A DNA stretch of 64,000 bases from Sphingomonas sp. CFBP 13720 (GCF_014842075.1 NZ_JACYVA010000001.1:372001-436000), one strand, 5' to 3'; shown: positions 17,366-27,396, counted from the stretch's first letter. The notes: generated by a model not told the origin, from the letters alone. Numbers and translations: made by a program.

Positions 17366-19641
17366 GCGAAGCACGCGGTCCGGTCGATCGCGAATTGCGG
17401 CTCGCGCTGATCTGTTACGGCGGGATCAGCCTTGCAGTCTATATGCACGGGCTGGTCAAGGAAGTGTGGCATCTTGCCCGCGCCAGCCGGGCGGCGCACG
17501 ACGCCAATACCCCGCTGACCGGCAGCGCGGGGGTGTATCAGACGATGCTGACCGATCTGGCGGAGCGCAGCGGCGTCCGGCTGCGCGTGCTGGCCGATAT
17601 CGTCGCAGGGGCCAGTGCCGGCGGGATCAACGGCGTGTTCCTTGCGCAGGCGATATCGACCGGGCAATCGCTCGACCCGCTGACCGACCTGTGGCTCGAC
17701 AATGCCGATATCGAAGCGCTGCTCGACCCGGCGCAGGCGCCGTCCAGCGCGTTGTCGCGGCCATGGGCGCGACCGCTGGTGTGGATGGCATCCGGCCGCG
17801 ACGAAGGCGATCCGGCCATCGCGGCGGAGGTGCGTGCGAAGCTCGACCGGTTCGTCCGCGCCCGCTGGTTCGAACCGCCGTTCGGTGGCCGGGTGATGGT
17901 CGACATGCTGCTGAACGCGTTCGGGGCGATGGCTGCCGGGCCGATCGGGCCGCGATTGTTGCCGCCCGGCCAGCCGCTCGACCTGTTCGTCACCGTCACC
18001 GATTTTACCGGGCATCCCGAACTGCTGCGGCTTCATTCGCCACCCGAAGTGGTCGAAACCGAACATCGCATCGTCATCGGCTTTTCCGACCATGCCGGTC
18101 CCGTGCTGGCCGATGCCGCCGAACTGGTCTTCGCCGCGCGGGCCACGTCGAGCTTTCCCGGCGCGTTTCCGCCGTTTCGCGTCGGCGAACTCGACGCGGC
18201 GCTGGCCGACCGGGACGCGGCGTGGCCGGGACGCGCCGCGTTCCTTGCCCGCGTGCTGCCGCGACAATCGGCGGTGGGCATGGCGGAAGCCGCCGCGTTG
18301 ATCGACGGATCGGTCCTCGCCAATGCACCGTTCGTTCCCGCGATCGAGGCGCTGCCCGAACGTCCCGCCCGGCGGCAGATCGACCGACGCTTCGTCTATC
18401 TCGACCCCGCGCCGAACCACAAATTCGGGTTGGGATCGGCGAGCGACGGGCCGCCGGGCTTCTTCCGTACGATCCTGGGCGCGCTGTCCGAACTGCCGCG
18501 CAAACAGCCGATCCGCGACAATCTGGACGCGATCCAGCGCCGGTCCGAACGGGTCGAACGCATGCTGGCGATCGTCGAGCACATCCGGGCAGAGGTAGAA
18601 GCGCAGGTCGAGCAATTGTTCGGATATACGCTGTTCCTCGACTGGCCGACGCCGGTGCGGCTGGTCGCATGGCGACGACGGGCGCAGGTGCGTGCGGCGC
18701 AGCGGGCGGGCGTCGGCCATGCCGCCTATGGCCTGCTCAAGATCGATCAGCTGCTCGACCGTGTCGCCGCGCGCGCCGCCGCGCTGTCGGGCGATACCAG
18801 TCCCGAACAGGTCCGCCGCCTGCGCGCCGGGTTCGCCGCGACGATCGTCGCGGCGGGTGCCGACCGCTTCGACGGCGATGGCGCGTCGGCTGAAACGGTC
18901 GCGTTCCTGCGCACGCACGACCTTGCCTTCCGTATCCGGCGGCTGCGGTTGCTCGCGCGAACGCTGGCGACGATCGAGCCGGTCCATTCCGGTGCGATAC
19001 TAGATCCGGTGAGTGAGGCGATCTATGCCGCGCTCGGCCTGTATCTGGCGTGCGAACGGATCGACCGGTTCGCGGCGTTGCGGGGGCTGGCCACCGAACG
19101 CGATACAGATCCGGCGGAATTGCTTGCGGCGATGGGCACCGCGATGGACCTGCCCGTACTCGACGCGCAGGCGGACGAGCGGTTGTCGACGGCATTCGCG
19201 GCGTGTCCGCGCGACGTTCGCCGGTCGCTGCTGCTCGCCTATCTCGGCTTTCCCTTCTACGACATCGCGACGCTGCCGCTGCTCGGTGGCGAGGGGCTGG
19301 ACGAATTCGATCCGGTTCGGGTCGACCGCATCGCGCCCGACGACGCGCCATCGATCCGTTCGGGCGGGGCGGAGGCGACGCTGAAGGGCATCCGGTTCAA
19401 CAATTTCGGCGCCTTTTTCAGCCGGGCCTATCGCGAGAACGATTATCTGTGGGGCCGGCTGCACGGTGCGGAACGGTTGATCGACATCGCGCTGTCGACG
19501 CTGCCCGCCGACGTCCACCTGCCGCCCGGATGGGCAACGGCGCACAAGCTCGCGGCGTTCCTTGCGATCCTCGACGAGGAACAGCCGCGATTGCACGCGA
19601 TCGGGCCGCTGTTCGCCGAATTGCGCACCGAGATCGGGTGA
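17362..19641 (+). CDS. Patatin-like phospholipase family protein
   Basis: This 759-residue protein starts with LALICYGGISLAVYMHGLVKE, the oxyanion region of patatin-related proteins of the TIGR03607/DUF3376 type. The catalytic Ser lies in GASAGG near residue 84 and the catalytic Asp in IDGS at residue 315. The patatin fold should give acyl-ester hydrolase activity. The long C-terminal half (about 400 residues) is helical and has no known role. The GTG start at 17362 overlaps the upstream stop and gives the family N-terminus. No signal peptide is seen. Long open frames on both strands in this region are codon-bias shadows. Confidence 0.88.
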   Translation: MSEARGPVDRELRLALICYGGISLAVYMHGLVKEVWHLARASRAAHDANTPLTGSAGVYQTMLTDLAERSGVRLRVLADIVAGASAGGINGVFLAQAISTGQSLDPLTDLWLDNADIEALLDPAQAPSSALSRPWARPLVWMASGRDEGDPAIAAEVRAKLDRFVRARWFEPPFGGRVMVDMLLNAFGAMAAGPIGPRLLPPGQPLDLFVTVTDFTGHPELLRLHSPPEVVETEHRIVIGFSDHAGPVLADAAELVFAARATSSFPGAFPPFRVGELDAALADRDAAWPGRAAFLARVLPRQSAVGMAEAAALIDGSVLANAPFVPAIEALPERPARRQIDRRFVYLDPAPNHKFGLGSASDGPPGFFRTILGALSELPRKQPIRDNLDAIQRRSERVERMLAIVEHIRAEVEAQVEQLFGYTLFLDWPTPVRLVAWRRRAQVRAAQRAGVGHAAYGLLKIDQLLDRVAARAAALSGDTSPEQVRRLRAGFAATIVAAGADRFDGDGASAETVAFLRTHDLAFRIRRLRLLARTLATIEPVHSGAILDPVSEAIYAALGLYLACERIDRFAALRGLATERDTDPAELLAAMGTAMDLPVLDAQADERLSTAFAACPRDVRRSLLLAYLGFPFYDIATLPLLGGEGLDEFDPVRVDRIAPDDAPSIRSGGAEATLKGIRFNNFGAFFSRAYRENDYLWGRLHGAERLIDIALSTLPADVHLPPGWATAHKLAAFLAILDEEQPRLHAIGPLFAELRTEIG

Positions 19642-19711
19642 CGGCCCCGCTATTGGAAAATGCCGGGTGACAGGCGTAAGGAACGATGGTTCACAACGAA
19701 GGCCCGCGCCG

Positions 19712-20038
19712 ATGCAGTTTCTGAAAACCCTGTTCTGGGCGTTGCTCGTCGGCGTGATCGTCGCGTTCGCACTGAACAACATGACGATGGTGCCGCTCAA
19801 GCTGTGGGGCACGCTCTATGCCGACGTGAACCTGCCGCTGTTGCTGTTGCTGACGTTCCTTGCCGGGTTCGTGCCGACCTTCGTCGCGCATCGGTTGACG
19901 CGGTGGCGGCTGCGCCAGCGGCTGAGCAGCAGCGAGCGGATGCTCGCCGACTTGCACCGCGCCGAACCGGTCGCGACGCTGTCCCCCGCCGACGCGTCGG
20001 TCGCACCGCTGCCCATCGCGAACGGTGGCCCGCTGTGA
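19712..20038 (+). CDS. lapA: LapA-domain (DUF1049) membrane protein
   Basis: This 108-residue protein has two membrane segments, at about residues 5-25 and 38-58, in the order typical of lipopolysaccharide assembly protein A (MQFLKTLFWALLVGVIVAFA and VNLPLLLLLTFLAGF), followed by a basic coiled stretch. In E. coli LapA works with LapB in lipopolysaccharide assembly control, and alphaproteobacterial members are less studied. The ATG at 19712 is the first that gives this N-terminus. Its stop overlaps the GTG of pyrF at 20035-20038, so it belongs to the pyrF-trp run. Confidence 0.82.
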   Translation: MQFLKTLFWALLVGVIVAFALNNMTMVPLKLWGTLYADVNLPLLLLLTFLAGFVPTFVAHRLTRWRLRQRLSSSERMLADLHRAEPVATLSPADASVAPLPIANGGPL

Positions 20039-20712
20039 GCCGGTCGCCGATCTATGTTGCGATCGACACGCCCGATATCGACCGGGCGCGAGCGCTGGCC
20101 AACGCGGTGCAGCGGCATGTCGGCGGACTGAAGCTGGGCCTCGAATTCTTCATGGCGCATGGCCGTGCGGGCGTGCACGAGATCGCCGATCTGGGGCTGC
20201 CGATCTTTCTCGACCTGAAATTCCATGACATTCCCAATACGGTCGCCAAGGCGATCCAGGCGCTGGGGCCGCTCAATCCAGCGGTGCTGACGGTCCATGC
20301 GTCGGGCGGACGTGCGATGCTGGAGGACGCGAAGGCGGCGGCTCCCACGGGGACGAAGGTCGTCGCGGTGACGATGCTGACCAGCCTCGATGCGCATGAT
20401 CTGACCGCGATCGGACTGGCCCCGAACCCGCACGATCAGGTAGTGCGCCTGACCGAACTCGCGCGCGAAGCGGGGATCGACGGCGTGGTGTGTTCGGGCG
20501 AGGAAGTCGCGGCGGCGAAGAAGGTGTGGCCCGGCGGGTTCTTCGTGGTGCCCGGCGTGCGGCCGGCCGACGCGGCGGCGGGCGACCAGAAGCGGGTCGT
20601 GACGCCGCGTGCCGCGCTGGATGCCGGTGCGTCGATCCTCGTGATTGGACGGCCGATCACGCGGGCGGCGGACCCCGACGCGGCGGCACGCGCGATCGAG
20701 GCGACACTGTAA
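20035..20712 (+). CDS. pyrF: Orotidine 5'-phosphate decarboxylase
   Basis: This 225-residue enzyme makes UMP from OMP in pyrimidine synthesis. The catalytic motif FLDLKFHDIPNTV lies near residue 60, with TVHASGGRAML near 90 and the C-terminal IVIGRPITRA phosphate-binding segment, here LVIGRPIT near 205. The start is GTG 20035, overlapping the lapA stop. It is followed after a hairpin-containing gap of 76 bases by trpF, an arrangement often found in sphingomonads. Confidence 0.95.
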   Translation: MSRSPIYVAIDTPDIDRARALANAVQRHVGGLKLGLEFFMAHGRAGVHEIADLGLPIFLDLKFHDIPNTVAKAIQALGPLNPAVLTVHASGGRAMLEDAKAAAPTGTKVVAVTMLTSLDAHDLTAIGLAPNPHDQVVRLTELAREAGIDGVVCSGEEVAAAKKVWPGGFFVVPGVRPADAAAGDQKRVVTPRAALDAGASILVIGRPITRAADPDAAARAIEATL

Positions 20713-20720
20713 GGCACGCG

Positions 20721-20751
20721 GAGCGCCGTCCACGCCGCGCCGTGGACGCTC
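20721..20751 (+). terminator. Hairpin between pyrF and trpF
   Basis: Bases 20721-20734 pair with 20741-20751 with a two-base bulge on the left, giving a strong GC-rich stem. No T-run follows, so it may be a weak terminator, a processing site or an RNA-stabilising hairpin rather than a full terminator. Confidence 0.4.
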
Positions 20752-20788
20752 GATTGCGCCCGACCCGAACCGCGCGTAACGCATCGCG

Positions 20789-21427
20789 ATGCCCATCACT
20801 GCCAAGATCTGCGGCCTGTCGACGCCCGCAACGCTCGCCGCCGCGCTGACCGGCGGGGCGAGCCATGTCGGGTTCGTCTTCTTCCCCCCCTCCCCCCGCC
20901 ATGTCGGGTTCGACGTCGCCGCCGGCCTGACCGGACAGGTGCCGCCGCACGTCGCGCGCGTCGGCGTGTTCGTCGATCCCGACGACGCGCTGCTCGACGG
21001 GGCGGTGGCGGCGGCGAAGCTGACGACGATCCAACTCCACAAGACCGCGCCACCACGCGTCGCGGCGATCCGGGCGCGGTTCGCGCTCGACCTGTGGGCC
21101 GCCGTCGCGATCAAGACGCGCGCCGACCTCGACGGTGCGCGCGCCTATGCCGGGGCGGCGGATCGCATCCTGTACGATGCCAAGACCCCCGACGGCGCGA
21201 CGCTGCCCGGCGGGATGGGCGTACGGTTCGACTGGGCGTTGCTCGACGGGTTCGCGCATCCGCAGCGCTGGGCACTGTCCGGCGGACTCGATGCCGCCAA
21301 TGTCGGGGAAGCGATCCGCCGGACGCGCGCGCCGCTGGTCGACGTGTCGTCGGGGGTCGAAACCGCCCCCGGCGTGAAGGACGCGACGCGGATCGCCGCG
21401 TTCCTGCGTGCCGTCGCAGCCGCCTGA
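20789..21427 (+). CDS. trpF: Phosphoribosylanthranilate isomerase
   Basis: This 212-residue enzyme catalyses the third step from anthranilate to tryptophan. It is a TIM barrel with the N-terminal KICGLSTPATL segment that holds the catalytic cysteine, GFVFFPPSPRH (the family PxSPR motif), and the C-terminal DVSSGVETAPGVKD. Length is normal. It is followed after 40 bases by trpB. Grouping trpF with trpB and trpA apart from the other trp genes is usual in alphaproteobacteria. Confidence 0.95.
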   Translation: MPITAKICGLSTPATLAAALTGGASHVGFVFFPPSPRHVGFDVAAGLTGQVPPHVARVGVFVDPDDALLDGAVAAAKLTTIQLHKTAPPRVAAIRARFALDLWAAVAIKTRADLDGARAYAGAADRILYDAKTPDGATLPGGMGVRFDWALLDGFAHPQRWALSGGLDAANVGEAIRRTRAPLVDVSSGVETAPGVKDATRIAAFLRAVAAA

Positions 21428-21467
21428 CCGGCTCGACACGCCGGGCGGAGCGGCGTAACGGACGCGG

Positions 21468-22697
21468 ATGAACGCCCCCAATTCCTATCGCGCCCAGCCC
21501 GACGAACGCGGGCATTTCGGACAGTTCGGCGGCCGCTATGTCGCCGAAACGCTGATGCCGCTGATCCTCGACCTCGATCGCGAATATAAGCGCGCAAAGG
21601 CCGACCCGGCGTTCGCGGCGCAGTTCGACGATCTGATGACGCATTATGTCGGACGTCCCAGCCCGCTCTACCACGCCGAACGGTTGAGCGAGACGCTGCG
21701 GATCGGCCTCGCCCCCGGCATGGGCGCGCAGGTGTGGTTCAAGCGCGACGAGCTGAACCATACCGGCGCGCACAAGATCAACAATTGCATCGGCCAGATC
21801 CTGCTCGCGATCCGCATGGGCAAGACGCGGATCATCGCCGAAACCGGCGCGGGGCAGCATGGCGTCGCCACCGCTGCCGTCTGCGCGCGATTCGGCCTGC
21901 CGTGCGTCATCTATATGGGCGCGCGCGATATCGAGCGGCAGCAGCCCAATGTGTTCCGCATGAAATTGCTGGGCGCTGAAGTCCGTGCGGTGACGAGCGG
22001 GGCGAAGACGCTGTCGGATGCGATGAACGAAGGGCTGCGCGACTGGGTCGCGAACGTCCACGACACCTTCTACATCATCGGCACCGCCGCCGGGCCGCAT
22101 CCCTACCCCGAAATGGTCCGCGACTTCCAAAGCATCATCGGTCGCGAGGCGCGCGCGCAGATGCTGGAGCGTACCGGTCGCCTTCCCGACATGCTGGTCG
22201 CGGCGATCGGCGGCGGGTCGAACGCGATCGGGCTGTTCCACCCGTTTCTGGACGATAGCGACGTAGCGATGCTGGGCGTCGAGGCAGCGGGCCACGGGCT
22301 GGACAAGGACCATGCGGCATCGCTGGCGGGCGGGTTCCCCGGCATCCTGCACGGCAACAAGACCTATCTGTTGCAGGACGAGGACGGGCAGATCGCGGAG
22401 GGTCATTCGATCTCCGCCGGGCTGGACTATCCGGGCATCGGGCCGGAACATGCATGGCTGCGCGATATCGGCCGGGTCCAATATGACAGCGCGACCGATG
22501 TCGATGCGCTCGACGCGTTCCAGCTGCTGTGCCGGACCGAAGGCATCATTCCTGCGCTGGAGCCGGCCCACGCCATCGCCGCCGTCGCCCGTCGCGCAAA
22601 GACGATGCGCGACGACCAGATCATACTCGCCAACCTGTGCGGTCGCGGCGACAAGGATATCTTCACAGTCGCCAGCGCGCTGGGAGTCGAGATATGA
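21468..22697 (+). CDS. trpB: Tryptophan synthase beta chain
   Basis: This 409-residue subunit joins indole and serine to form tryptophan with pyridoxal phosphate. The PLP lysine is in [12 protein letters not shown] near residue 100, followed by [13 protein letters not shown], and the phosphate-binding glycine loop [11 protein letters not shown] lies near residue 245. The N-terminus [17 protein letters not shown] is characteristic. Its stop overlaps the trpA ATG at 22694-22697, which fits equal production of the two subunits of the alpha2-beta2 complex. Confidence 0.97.
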   Translation: MNAPNSYRAQPDERGHFGQFGGRYVAETLMPLILDLDREYKRAKADPAFAAQFDDLMTHYVGRPSPLYHAERLSETLRIGLAPGMGAQVWFKRDELNHTGAHKINNCIGQILLAIRMGKTRIIAETGAGQHGVATAAVCARFGLPCVIYMGARDIERQQPNVFRMKLLGAEVRAVTSGAKTLSDAMNEGLRDWVANVHDTFYIIGTAAGPHPYPEMVRDFQSIIGREARAQMLERTGRLPDMLVAAIGGGSNAIGLFHPFLDDSDVAMLGVEAAGHGLDKDHAASLAGGFPGILHGNKTYLLQDEDGQIAEGHSISAGLDYPGIGPEHAWLRDIGRVQYDSATDVDALDAFQLLCRTEGIIPALEPAHAIAAVARRAKTMRDDQIILANLCGRGDKDIFTVASALGVEI

Positions 22698-23497
22698 CGA
22701 CACGCCTCGCGGCGGCATTCGCCAAGGGTCATCCCGCGCTGGTATGCTTCGTGACCGCAGGTGATCCGACGCCCGACGCCACGCCCTCTATCCTCGACGC
22801 GCTCGTCGCGGGCGGGGCCGACGTGATCGAACTGGGGATGCCGTTCACCGATCCGATGGCCGATGGTCCCGCGATCCAGTCGGCCAATATCCGCAGCCTT
22901 GCCGCCGGCACGCGCACCGCCGACGTACTGCGCATCGCGACTGGCTTTCGCGAACGCCACCCGGACGTGCCGCTGGTGTTGATGGGCTATGCCAACCCGA
23001 TGGTGCGGCGGGGCGCGGAGTGGTTCGCGCTCGCCTGCGCCGCCGCCGGGGTCGACGGGGTGATCTGCGTCGACATTCCGCCCGAGGAAGACGATTCGCT
23101 GGGCGAACAGCTACGCGGACGGGGTATCGCCCCGATCCGCCTCGCCACGCCGACCACCGACGCGGTACGGTTGCCGACCGTGCTCGATGGCGCCGACGGT
23201 TTCCTCTATTACGTCTCCGTCGCGGGCATCACCGGCAAGCAGCAGGCGGTACAGGCGTCGATCGACACCGCCGTCGCCCGCCTGAAGGCTGCGACCGACT
23301 TGCCGATCGCGGTCGGGTTCGGCGTCCGCACGCCCGAACAGGCCGCCGCCATCGCCCGTGTGGCGGACGGCGTCGTCGTGGGTTCGGCGATCGTCGAGAT
23401 CGTCGCGCAGCATGGCGCGCACGCCGCCGAACCGGTCCGCACCTATATCCACAGTCTGTCCGCCGCGATCCGGGCGGAATCGAGGGAACCCGCATGA
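22694..23497 (+). CDS. trpA: Tryptophan synthase alpha chain
   Basis: This 267-residue subunit cleaves indole-3-glycerol phosphate to indole, which is passed to Trp[33 protein letters not shown] with catalytic Glu and Asp residues, [13 protein letters not shown], and [11 protein letters not shown] are the family signatures. I chose ATG 22694 because it overlaps the trpB stop and gives the normal N-terminus. Its stop overlaps the accD start (23494-23497). Confidence 0.96.
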   Translation: MTTRLAAAFAKGHPALVCFVTAGDPTPDATPSILDALVAGGADVIELGMPFTDPMADGPAIQSANIRSLAAGTRTADVLRIATGFRERHPDVPLVLMGYANPMVRRGAEWFALACAAAGVDGVICVDIPPEEDDSLGEQLRGRGIAPIRLATPTTDAVRLPTVLDGADGFLYYVSVAGITGKQQAVQASIDTAVARLKAATDLPIAVGFGVRTPEQAAAIARVADGVVVGSAIVEIVAQHGAHAAEPVRTYIHSLSAAIRAESREPA

Positions 23498-24345
23498 GCT
23501 GGCTCAACCGCGTCCGCAACGCCCTGCCCTTCGTCGCCCGCAAGGAAACGCCCGACCATCTGTGGCACAAGTGCAAGGGCTGCGGTCAGATGATCTTCTC
23601 AAAGGAATGGGAAGAAAACCTGCACGTCTGTCCGAAATGCGATCATCACGGTCGCATCGGACCGAAAGAGCGGTTCGCGTACCTGTTCGACGAAGGTTCG
23701 GTCACGTTGTTGCCGTCGCCGCGCGTCGCCGACGATCCGCTGAAGTTCCGCGACAGCAAGCGCTATGTCGACCGGCTGAAGATCGCACGGACCGACACCG
23801 GCGAACATGACGCGTTCCAGAATGCGGCGGGTACGATCGACGGCAAGGCATGCGTGATCGGCGTACAGAACTTCGCGTTCATGGGCGGATCGATGGGTCA
23901 GGCGGTGGGCGAGGCGTTCATCGCCGGCGTCGAGGCCGCGATCGCGCGTGGCGTGCCGTATATCGTCTTCACCGCATCGGGCGGCGCGCGGATGCAGGAG
24001 GGTATCCTCAGCCTGATGCAGATGCCGCGTACCACCGTGGCGATCGAAATGCTGCACGACGCCGGCCTGCCCTATCTGGTGGTGCTGACCGATCCGACGT
24101 CGGGCGGGGTCATGGCGGCCTATGCGATGCTGGGCGACGTCCAGATCGCCGAGCCGAAGGCGACACTGGCCTTTACCGGGCGGCGGGTGATCGAAAGCAC
24201 GATCCGCGAAAAGCTGCCCGACGATTTCCAGACGTCGGAATATTATCGCGACCACGGGCTGATCGACATGGTCACGCATCGGCGCGAACTGCCCGCGACG
24301 CTGGCGCAGTTGATCGATTTTCTGGGGATGAAGGCCGCCGCCTGA
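23494..24345 (+). CDS. accD: Acetyl-CoA carboxylase carboxyltransferase subunit beta
   Basis: This 283-residue subunit forms the carboxyltransferase with AccA and makes malonyl-CoA for fatty acid synthesis. The N-terminal zinc ribbon shows two cysteine pairs (CKGCG at 27-31 and CPKCD at 46-50). The crotonase-like core contains TASGGARMQEGILSLMQM and LTDPTSGGVMAAYAMLGD. Its ATG overlaps the trpA stop. The order trpB-trpA-accD-folC is a conserved alphaproteobacterial gene string, so the link to tryptophan is one of position, not function. Confidence 0.96.
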   Translation: MSWLNRVRNALPFVARKETPDHLWHKCKGCGQMIFSKEWEENLHVCPKCDHHGRIGPKERFAYLFDEGSVTLLPSPRVADDPLKFRDSKRYVDRLKIARTDTGEHDAFQNAAGTIDGKACVIGVQNFAFMGGSMGQAVGEAFIAGVEAAIARGVPYIVFTASGGARMQEGILSLMQMPRTTVAIEMLHDAGLPYLVVLTDPTSGGVMAAYAMLGDVQIAEPKATLAFTGRRVIESTIREKLPDDFQTSEYYRDHGLIDMVTHRRELPATLAQLIDFLGMKAAA

Positions 24346-24351
24346 AACTGC

Positions 24352-24374
24352 CTCCTTCCCGTCATGGGAAGGAG
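24352..24374. repeat. Perfect 9-base-pair hairpin between accD and folC
   Basis: CTCCTTCCC (24352-24360) is the exact inverse of 24366-24374 around a GTCAT loop. There is no T-run. It is the accD-folC counterpart of the CCCCTTCG palindrome at 35001-35026 and may belong to a dispersed intergenic repeat. The remaining bases up to 24460 hold no gene. Confidence 0.5.
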
Positions 24375-24460
24375 AACCAGCGAAGCCGGTGGGGCTGGAC
24401 ACCCCGCTCCACCGGCGCGCCGATCGCGACGCCCTTCCGCGTGCCGGGGAAGAATTTGCC

Positions 24461-25762
24461 ATGCCCGATTTCGCCGTTTCGACCGACCCAGCGGTGCAGG
24501 CGCAGCTCGACCGGCTGACGCTGGTGTCGCCGGGGGCCGATATTCTGGGGCTCGACCGGATCACGCGTCTGCTGGCGCGTTTGGGCGATCCGCATCTGCG
24601 TCTGCCGCCGGTGTTCCACGTCGCGGGCACTAACGGCAAGGGATCGACCTGTGCCTATCTGCGGGCGGCTATCGAGGCGGCGGGAATGCGCTGCCATGTC
24701 TATGCCAGTCCGCATCTGGTACGGTTCAACGAACGCATTCGGCTGGCCGGGCGGTTGATCGACGATAGCGCGCTGGCAGCGTTGCTGGCCGAAGTGCTCG
24801 ACGTGGCCGACGACATCGGCGCAAGCTTTTTCGAGATCACGACGGCAGCGGCGTTCCTCGCCTTTTCACGGACCCCGGCGGACGCTTGCGTGATCGAGGT
24901 CGGGCTGGGCGGCCGGCTGGATGCGACCAACGTGCTGCCCGCGCCGGCCGTGTGCGGGATCGCCGCGCTGGGCATCGATCACGAGGCGTTTCTGGGCGAC
25001 ACGCTGATCGGCATCGCCGCCGAGAAGGCAGGAATCGCCAAGCCTGGCGTGCCGGTCGTCACCCTGTTCTACCCCGCCGATATCGACCGCCGTATCGCCG
25101 AAATCGTGGCAGCGGCGGGGGCTACGCTCCATCGGCGCGGTGACGATTGGGATGTGGCCGATGGCGTCTATCGCGACGGAGCGGGGCCGCTGGACTTGCC
25201 TGCGCCCCGGTTGGGCGGCGCGTATCAGGCCGACAATTACGCGCTGGCGGTGGCGATGCTGCGGCATCAGCGCGCGTTGGCGATACCCGACTGGGCGATC
25301 CTGCGCGCGGCGGATGCGGTGCGCTGGCCCGCCCGGATGCAGCGTTTGGGCGACGGTGCGCTTACCCGGCGGATCGATGCGCCGTTTGGCGTGTGGCTGG
25401 ACGGTGCGCACAATGAACAGGCGGCGCGACAGGTGGCCGCGTGGTGGCCCGACGTGGCGCAGGAACGCCCTTCGGCGATGGTGCTCGGCATGCTGGCCAA
25501 CAAGGATGCCTCGGGCGTGCTGACGCATTTCGCGGGCGCGGTCGACCATGTGGTGGCGGTGCCGGTGCCCGGCCACGCGCATCATGCGCCCGAAACGCTG
25601 GCAGAACAGGCGCGGACGCTGGGCATGACGGCGCAGATCGCGACCGATCCCGGTGCCGCGCTCGACCTGCTCGCCGGACGCGGGTTCGCGTCGGTGCTGA
25701 TCGCGGGATCGCTGTATCTCGCCGGAACCGTGCTGACCGCGAACGGCGAGATGCCGGAATAA
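24461..25762 (+). CDS. folC: Folylpolyglutamate synthase / dihydrofolate synthase
   Basis: This 433-residue Mur-ligase-like enzyme adds glutamate to dihydropteroate and to folates using ATP. The P-loop VAGTNGKGSTCAYLR lies near residue 50, YASPHLVRFNERIRL near 79, and EVGLGGRLDATNVLP near 147 with metal and ATP ligands. I chose ATG 24461 because the codons upstream encode low-complexity intergenic sequence, and the product then starts MPDFAVSTDPAVQAQLDRL, as in relatives. It converges with the AmpG-like gene, the two stops being only 2 bases apart. Confidence 0.94.
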   Translation: MPDFAVSTDPAVQAQLDRLTLVSPGADILGLDRITRLLARLGDPHLRLPPVFHVAGTNGKGSTCAYLRAAIEAAGMRCHVYASPHLVRFNERIRLAGRLIDDSALAALLAEVLDVADDIGASFFEITTAAAFLAFSRTPADACVIEVGLGGRLDATNVLPAPAVCGIAALGIDHEAFLGDTLIGIAAEKAGIAKPGVPVVTLFYPADIDRRIAEIVAAAGATLHRRGDDWDVADGVYRDGAGPLDLPAPRLGGAYQADNYALAVAMLRHQRALAIPDWAILRAADAVRWPARMQRLGDGALTRRIDAPFGVWLDGAHNEQAARQVAAWWPDVAQERPSAMVLGMLANKDASGVLTHFAGAVDHVVAVPVPGHAHHAPETLAEQARTLGMTAQIATDPGAALDLLAGRGFASVLIAGSLYLAGTVLTANGEMPE

Positions 25763-25764
25763 TC

Positions 25765-27396
25765 CTATCGTGCCGCTTCGGGGGCCAGTCCGTACCGGGC
25801 GACCTCCCGCCGCCACCGCACCCATTCCAGCAGCACGAACCCGATCGCGACCAGCCCCAGCGCGGCAGTGAAGCGGAACACCGGCGCATAGCCCATCTGC
25901 TCGACCGCCTCCCCCAGCCCGGCACGGCCCAGCGACCCGACCAGCAGCGTGAGCGACGATAGCAGGGCATATTGCACCGCGCTGTGCTCCTTGCTCGCGA
26001 TCGACGACAGATACGCCACGAACGCCGCCCCGGCGAGGCCGCCCGCGATATTCTCGCCCGAGATCGCGACCATCAACCGCACCATCCGCGCGTCGACGCC
26101 CAGCCCGAGCAGCCCGGTCGCACCCGCCACGGCATCGATCACCGGCGCACCCGCAGCAAGGTCGGCATAGAGCAGATTGCTGGCCGCAGCGACCATTGCG
26201 CCAATCAGCAACGTCGGCATCCGCCCCAAAGTGGCGAACAGGACACCGCCCAGCGACACGCCGATGATCGTCATGCCCACGCCAAAAATCTTCGACGCGA
26301 ACGCCACTTCGTCGTTCGTGTACCGCAGTTCCTCCAGATAGAACGGATAGGCGAATGGTCCCCAGATCGAATCGCACAGGCGGTAGCTGAGGATCAGCCC
26401 CAGCACGACGACGATGCCCCAGCGCAGCCGCCCTACCAGCTCCGAAAGGGGCAGGATGAGTGCACGATGACCGTGTTCCACCCAACCGGGAGAACGCGCA
26501 CCCTCTCCTGCCGCTCCGCGACCGTTGAGCCATGCGGCGACCAGCGCGGGCACGACGACGGTCGCCACGACGATCCACGGTCCCGTCAGCCGGGTAAAGT
26601 CGCCAACGCTGGGCGGGGTGGCTCCCGGCGCGACGGTCAGCGCACGGGTCATGAAAGCGGCGATGGTGACGATCGCCCACGTCCAGCACAGTCCGACGAT
26701 TGCGAGTCCGGTCCGCTTGTCGCGGTGCGACGGTCCTGCGACCGGATGCGCGGGATCGATCGCGGCGGGGCGCGGCGTATCGGGGGCAAGCAGCGTGACG
26801 ATCAGCATCGCCGCCATCACGCCGCCCATGATCGCATAGACCATCGGCCAGCTGATCCGCGCCGCCAGCACCAGCGCCAGCGCGCCGCCGACCAGCGCGG
26901 CGGTGCGATAGCCGAGTTGATAGATCGACGACAGGATGCCCAGAGTCGCACGGTCGTCCGCCACGTCGATCCGCCATGCGTCGATCACCACGTCCTGCGT
27001 CGCCGCCGCGAAAGCGCCGATCACCGCGACCAGCGCGAACCAGCCGATACCGATCGCCGGATCGGTCGCCGACAGCGCAAGGAACGTCGCCGCCAGTGCG
27101 GCCTGACACAGCAGCAACCACGACCGCCGCCGCCCGAACCGGTCGAGCAACGGCAACCGCATCCGGTCGACCAGCGGCGACCACAGGAACTTGAACGCGT
27201 AGACCAGACCGATCCACGATAGCAGGCCGATGGTGGCAAGGTTGATCTTCGCCTCCCCGAGCCATGCGTTCAGCGTGCCGAGCAACAGCGTGTAGGGAAG
27301 CCCGGCAGCGAAGCCGAACGCCAGCATTACCCCCGTCTTGCGGTTGCCCAGCCCCATGCGGATCAGCGCCAGCCCCTTGGGCGCAGCTTGCGTCAT
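25765..27396 (-). CDS. ampG: AmpG-like muropeptide MFS permease
   Basis: This 543-residue inner-membrane transporter of the major facilitator superfamily has about 12-14 predicted membrane segments. AmpG features are GFAAGLPYTLLLGTLNAWL near residue 27, FKFLWSPLVDRMRLP near 70, RRRSWLL, and ATQDVVIDAWRIDV near 135. AmpG imports anhydro-muropeptides for cell-wall recycling. No beta-lactamase or AmpD gene lies nearby. I chose the ATG at 27396, since upstream codons overlap the divergent nuclease region. The 168-base gap to the nuclease gene must hold both promoters. Confidence 0.88.
   Translation of the reverse strand: MTQAAPKGLALIRMGLGNRKTGVMLAFGFAAGLPYTLLLGTLNAWLGEAKINLATIGLLSWIGLVYAFKFLWSPLVDRMRLPLLDRFGRRRSWLLLCQAALAATFLALSATDPAIGIGWFALVAVIGAFAAATQDVVIDAWRIDVADDRATLGILSSIYQLGYRTAALVGGALALVLAARISWPMVYAIMGGVMAAMLIVTLLAPDTPRPAAIDPAHPVAGPSHRDKRTGLAIVGLCWTWAIVTIAAFMTRALTVAPGATPPSVGDFTRLTGPWIVVATVVVPALVAAWLNGRGAAGEGARSPGWVEHGHRALILPLSELVGRLRWGIVVVLGLILSYRLCDSIWGPFAYPFYLEELRYTNDEVAFASKIFGVGMTIIGVSLGGVLFATLGRMPTLLIGAMVAAASNLLYADLAAGAPVIDAVAGATGLLGLGVDARMVRLMVAISGENIAGGLAGAAFVAYLSSIASKEHSAVQYALLSSLTLLVGSLGRAGLGEAVEQMGYAPVFRFTAALGLVAIGFVLLEWVRWRREVARYGLAPEAAR

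Noticed and set aside
16687-18987. Minus-strand open frame of about 766 codons opposite the EEP and patatin-like genes
   Set aside because: The plus-strand proteins show clear catalytic motifs, while the antisense product has none and is of biased composition.
24346-24460. N-terminal extension of FolC from an upstream in-frame start
   Set aside because: The added residues come from a hairpin-containing intergenic stretch and do not resemble FolC. ATG 24461 gives the family start.
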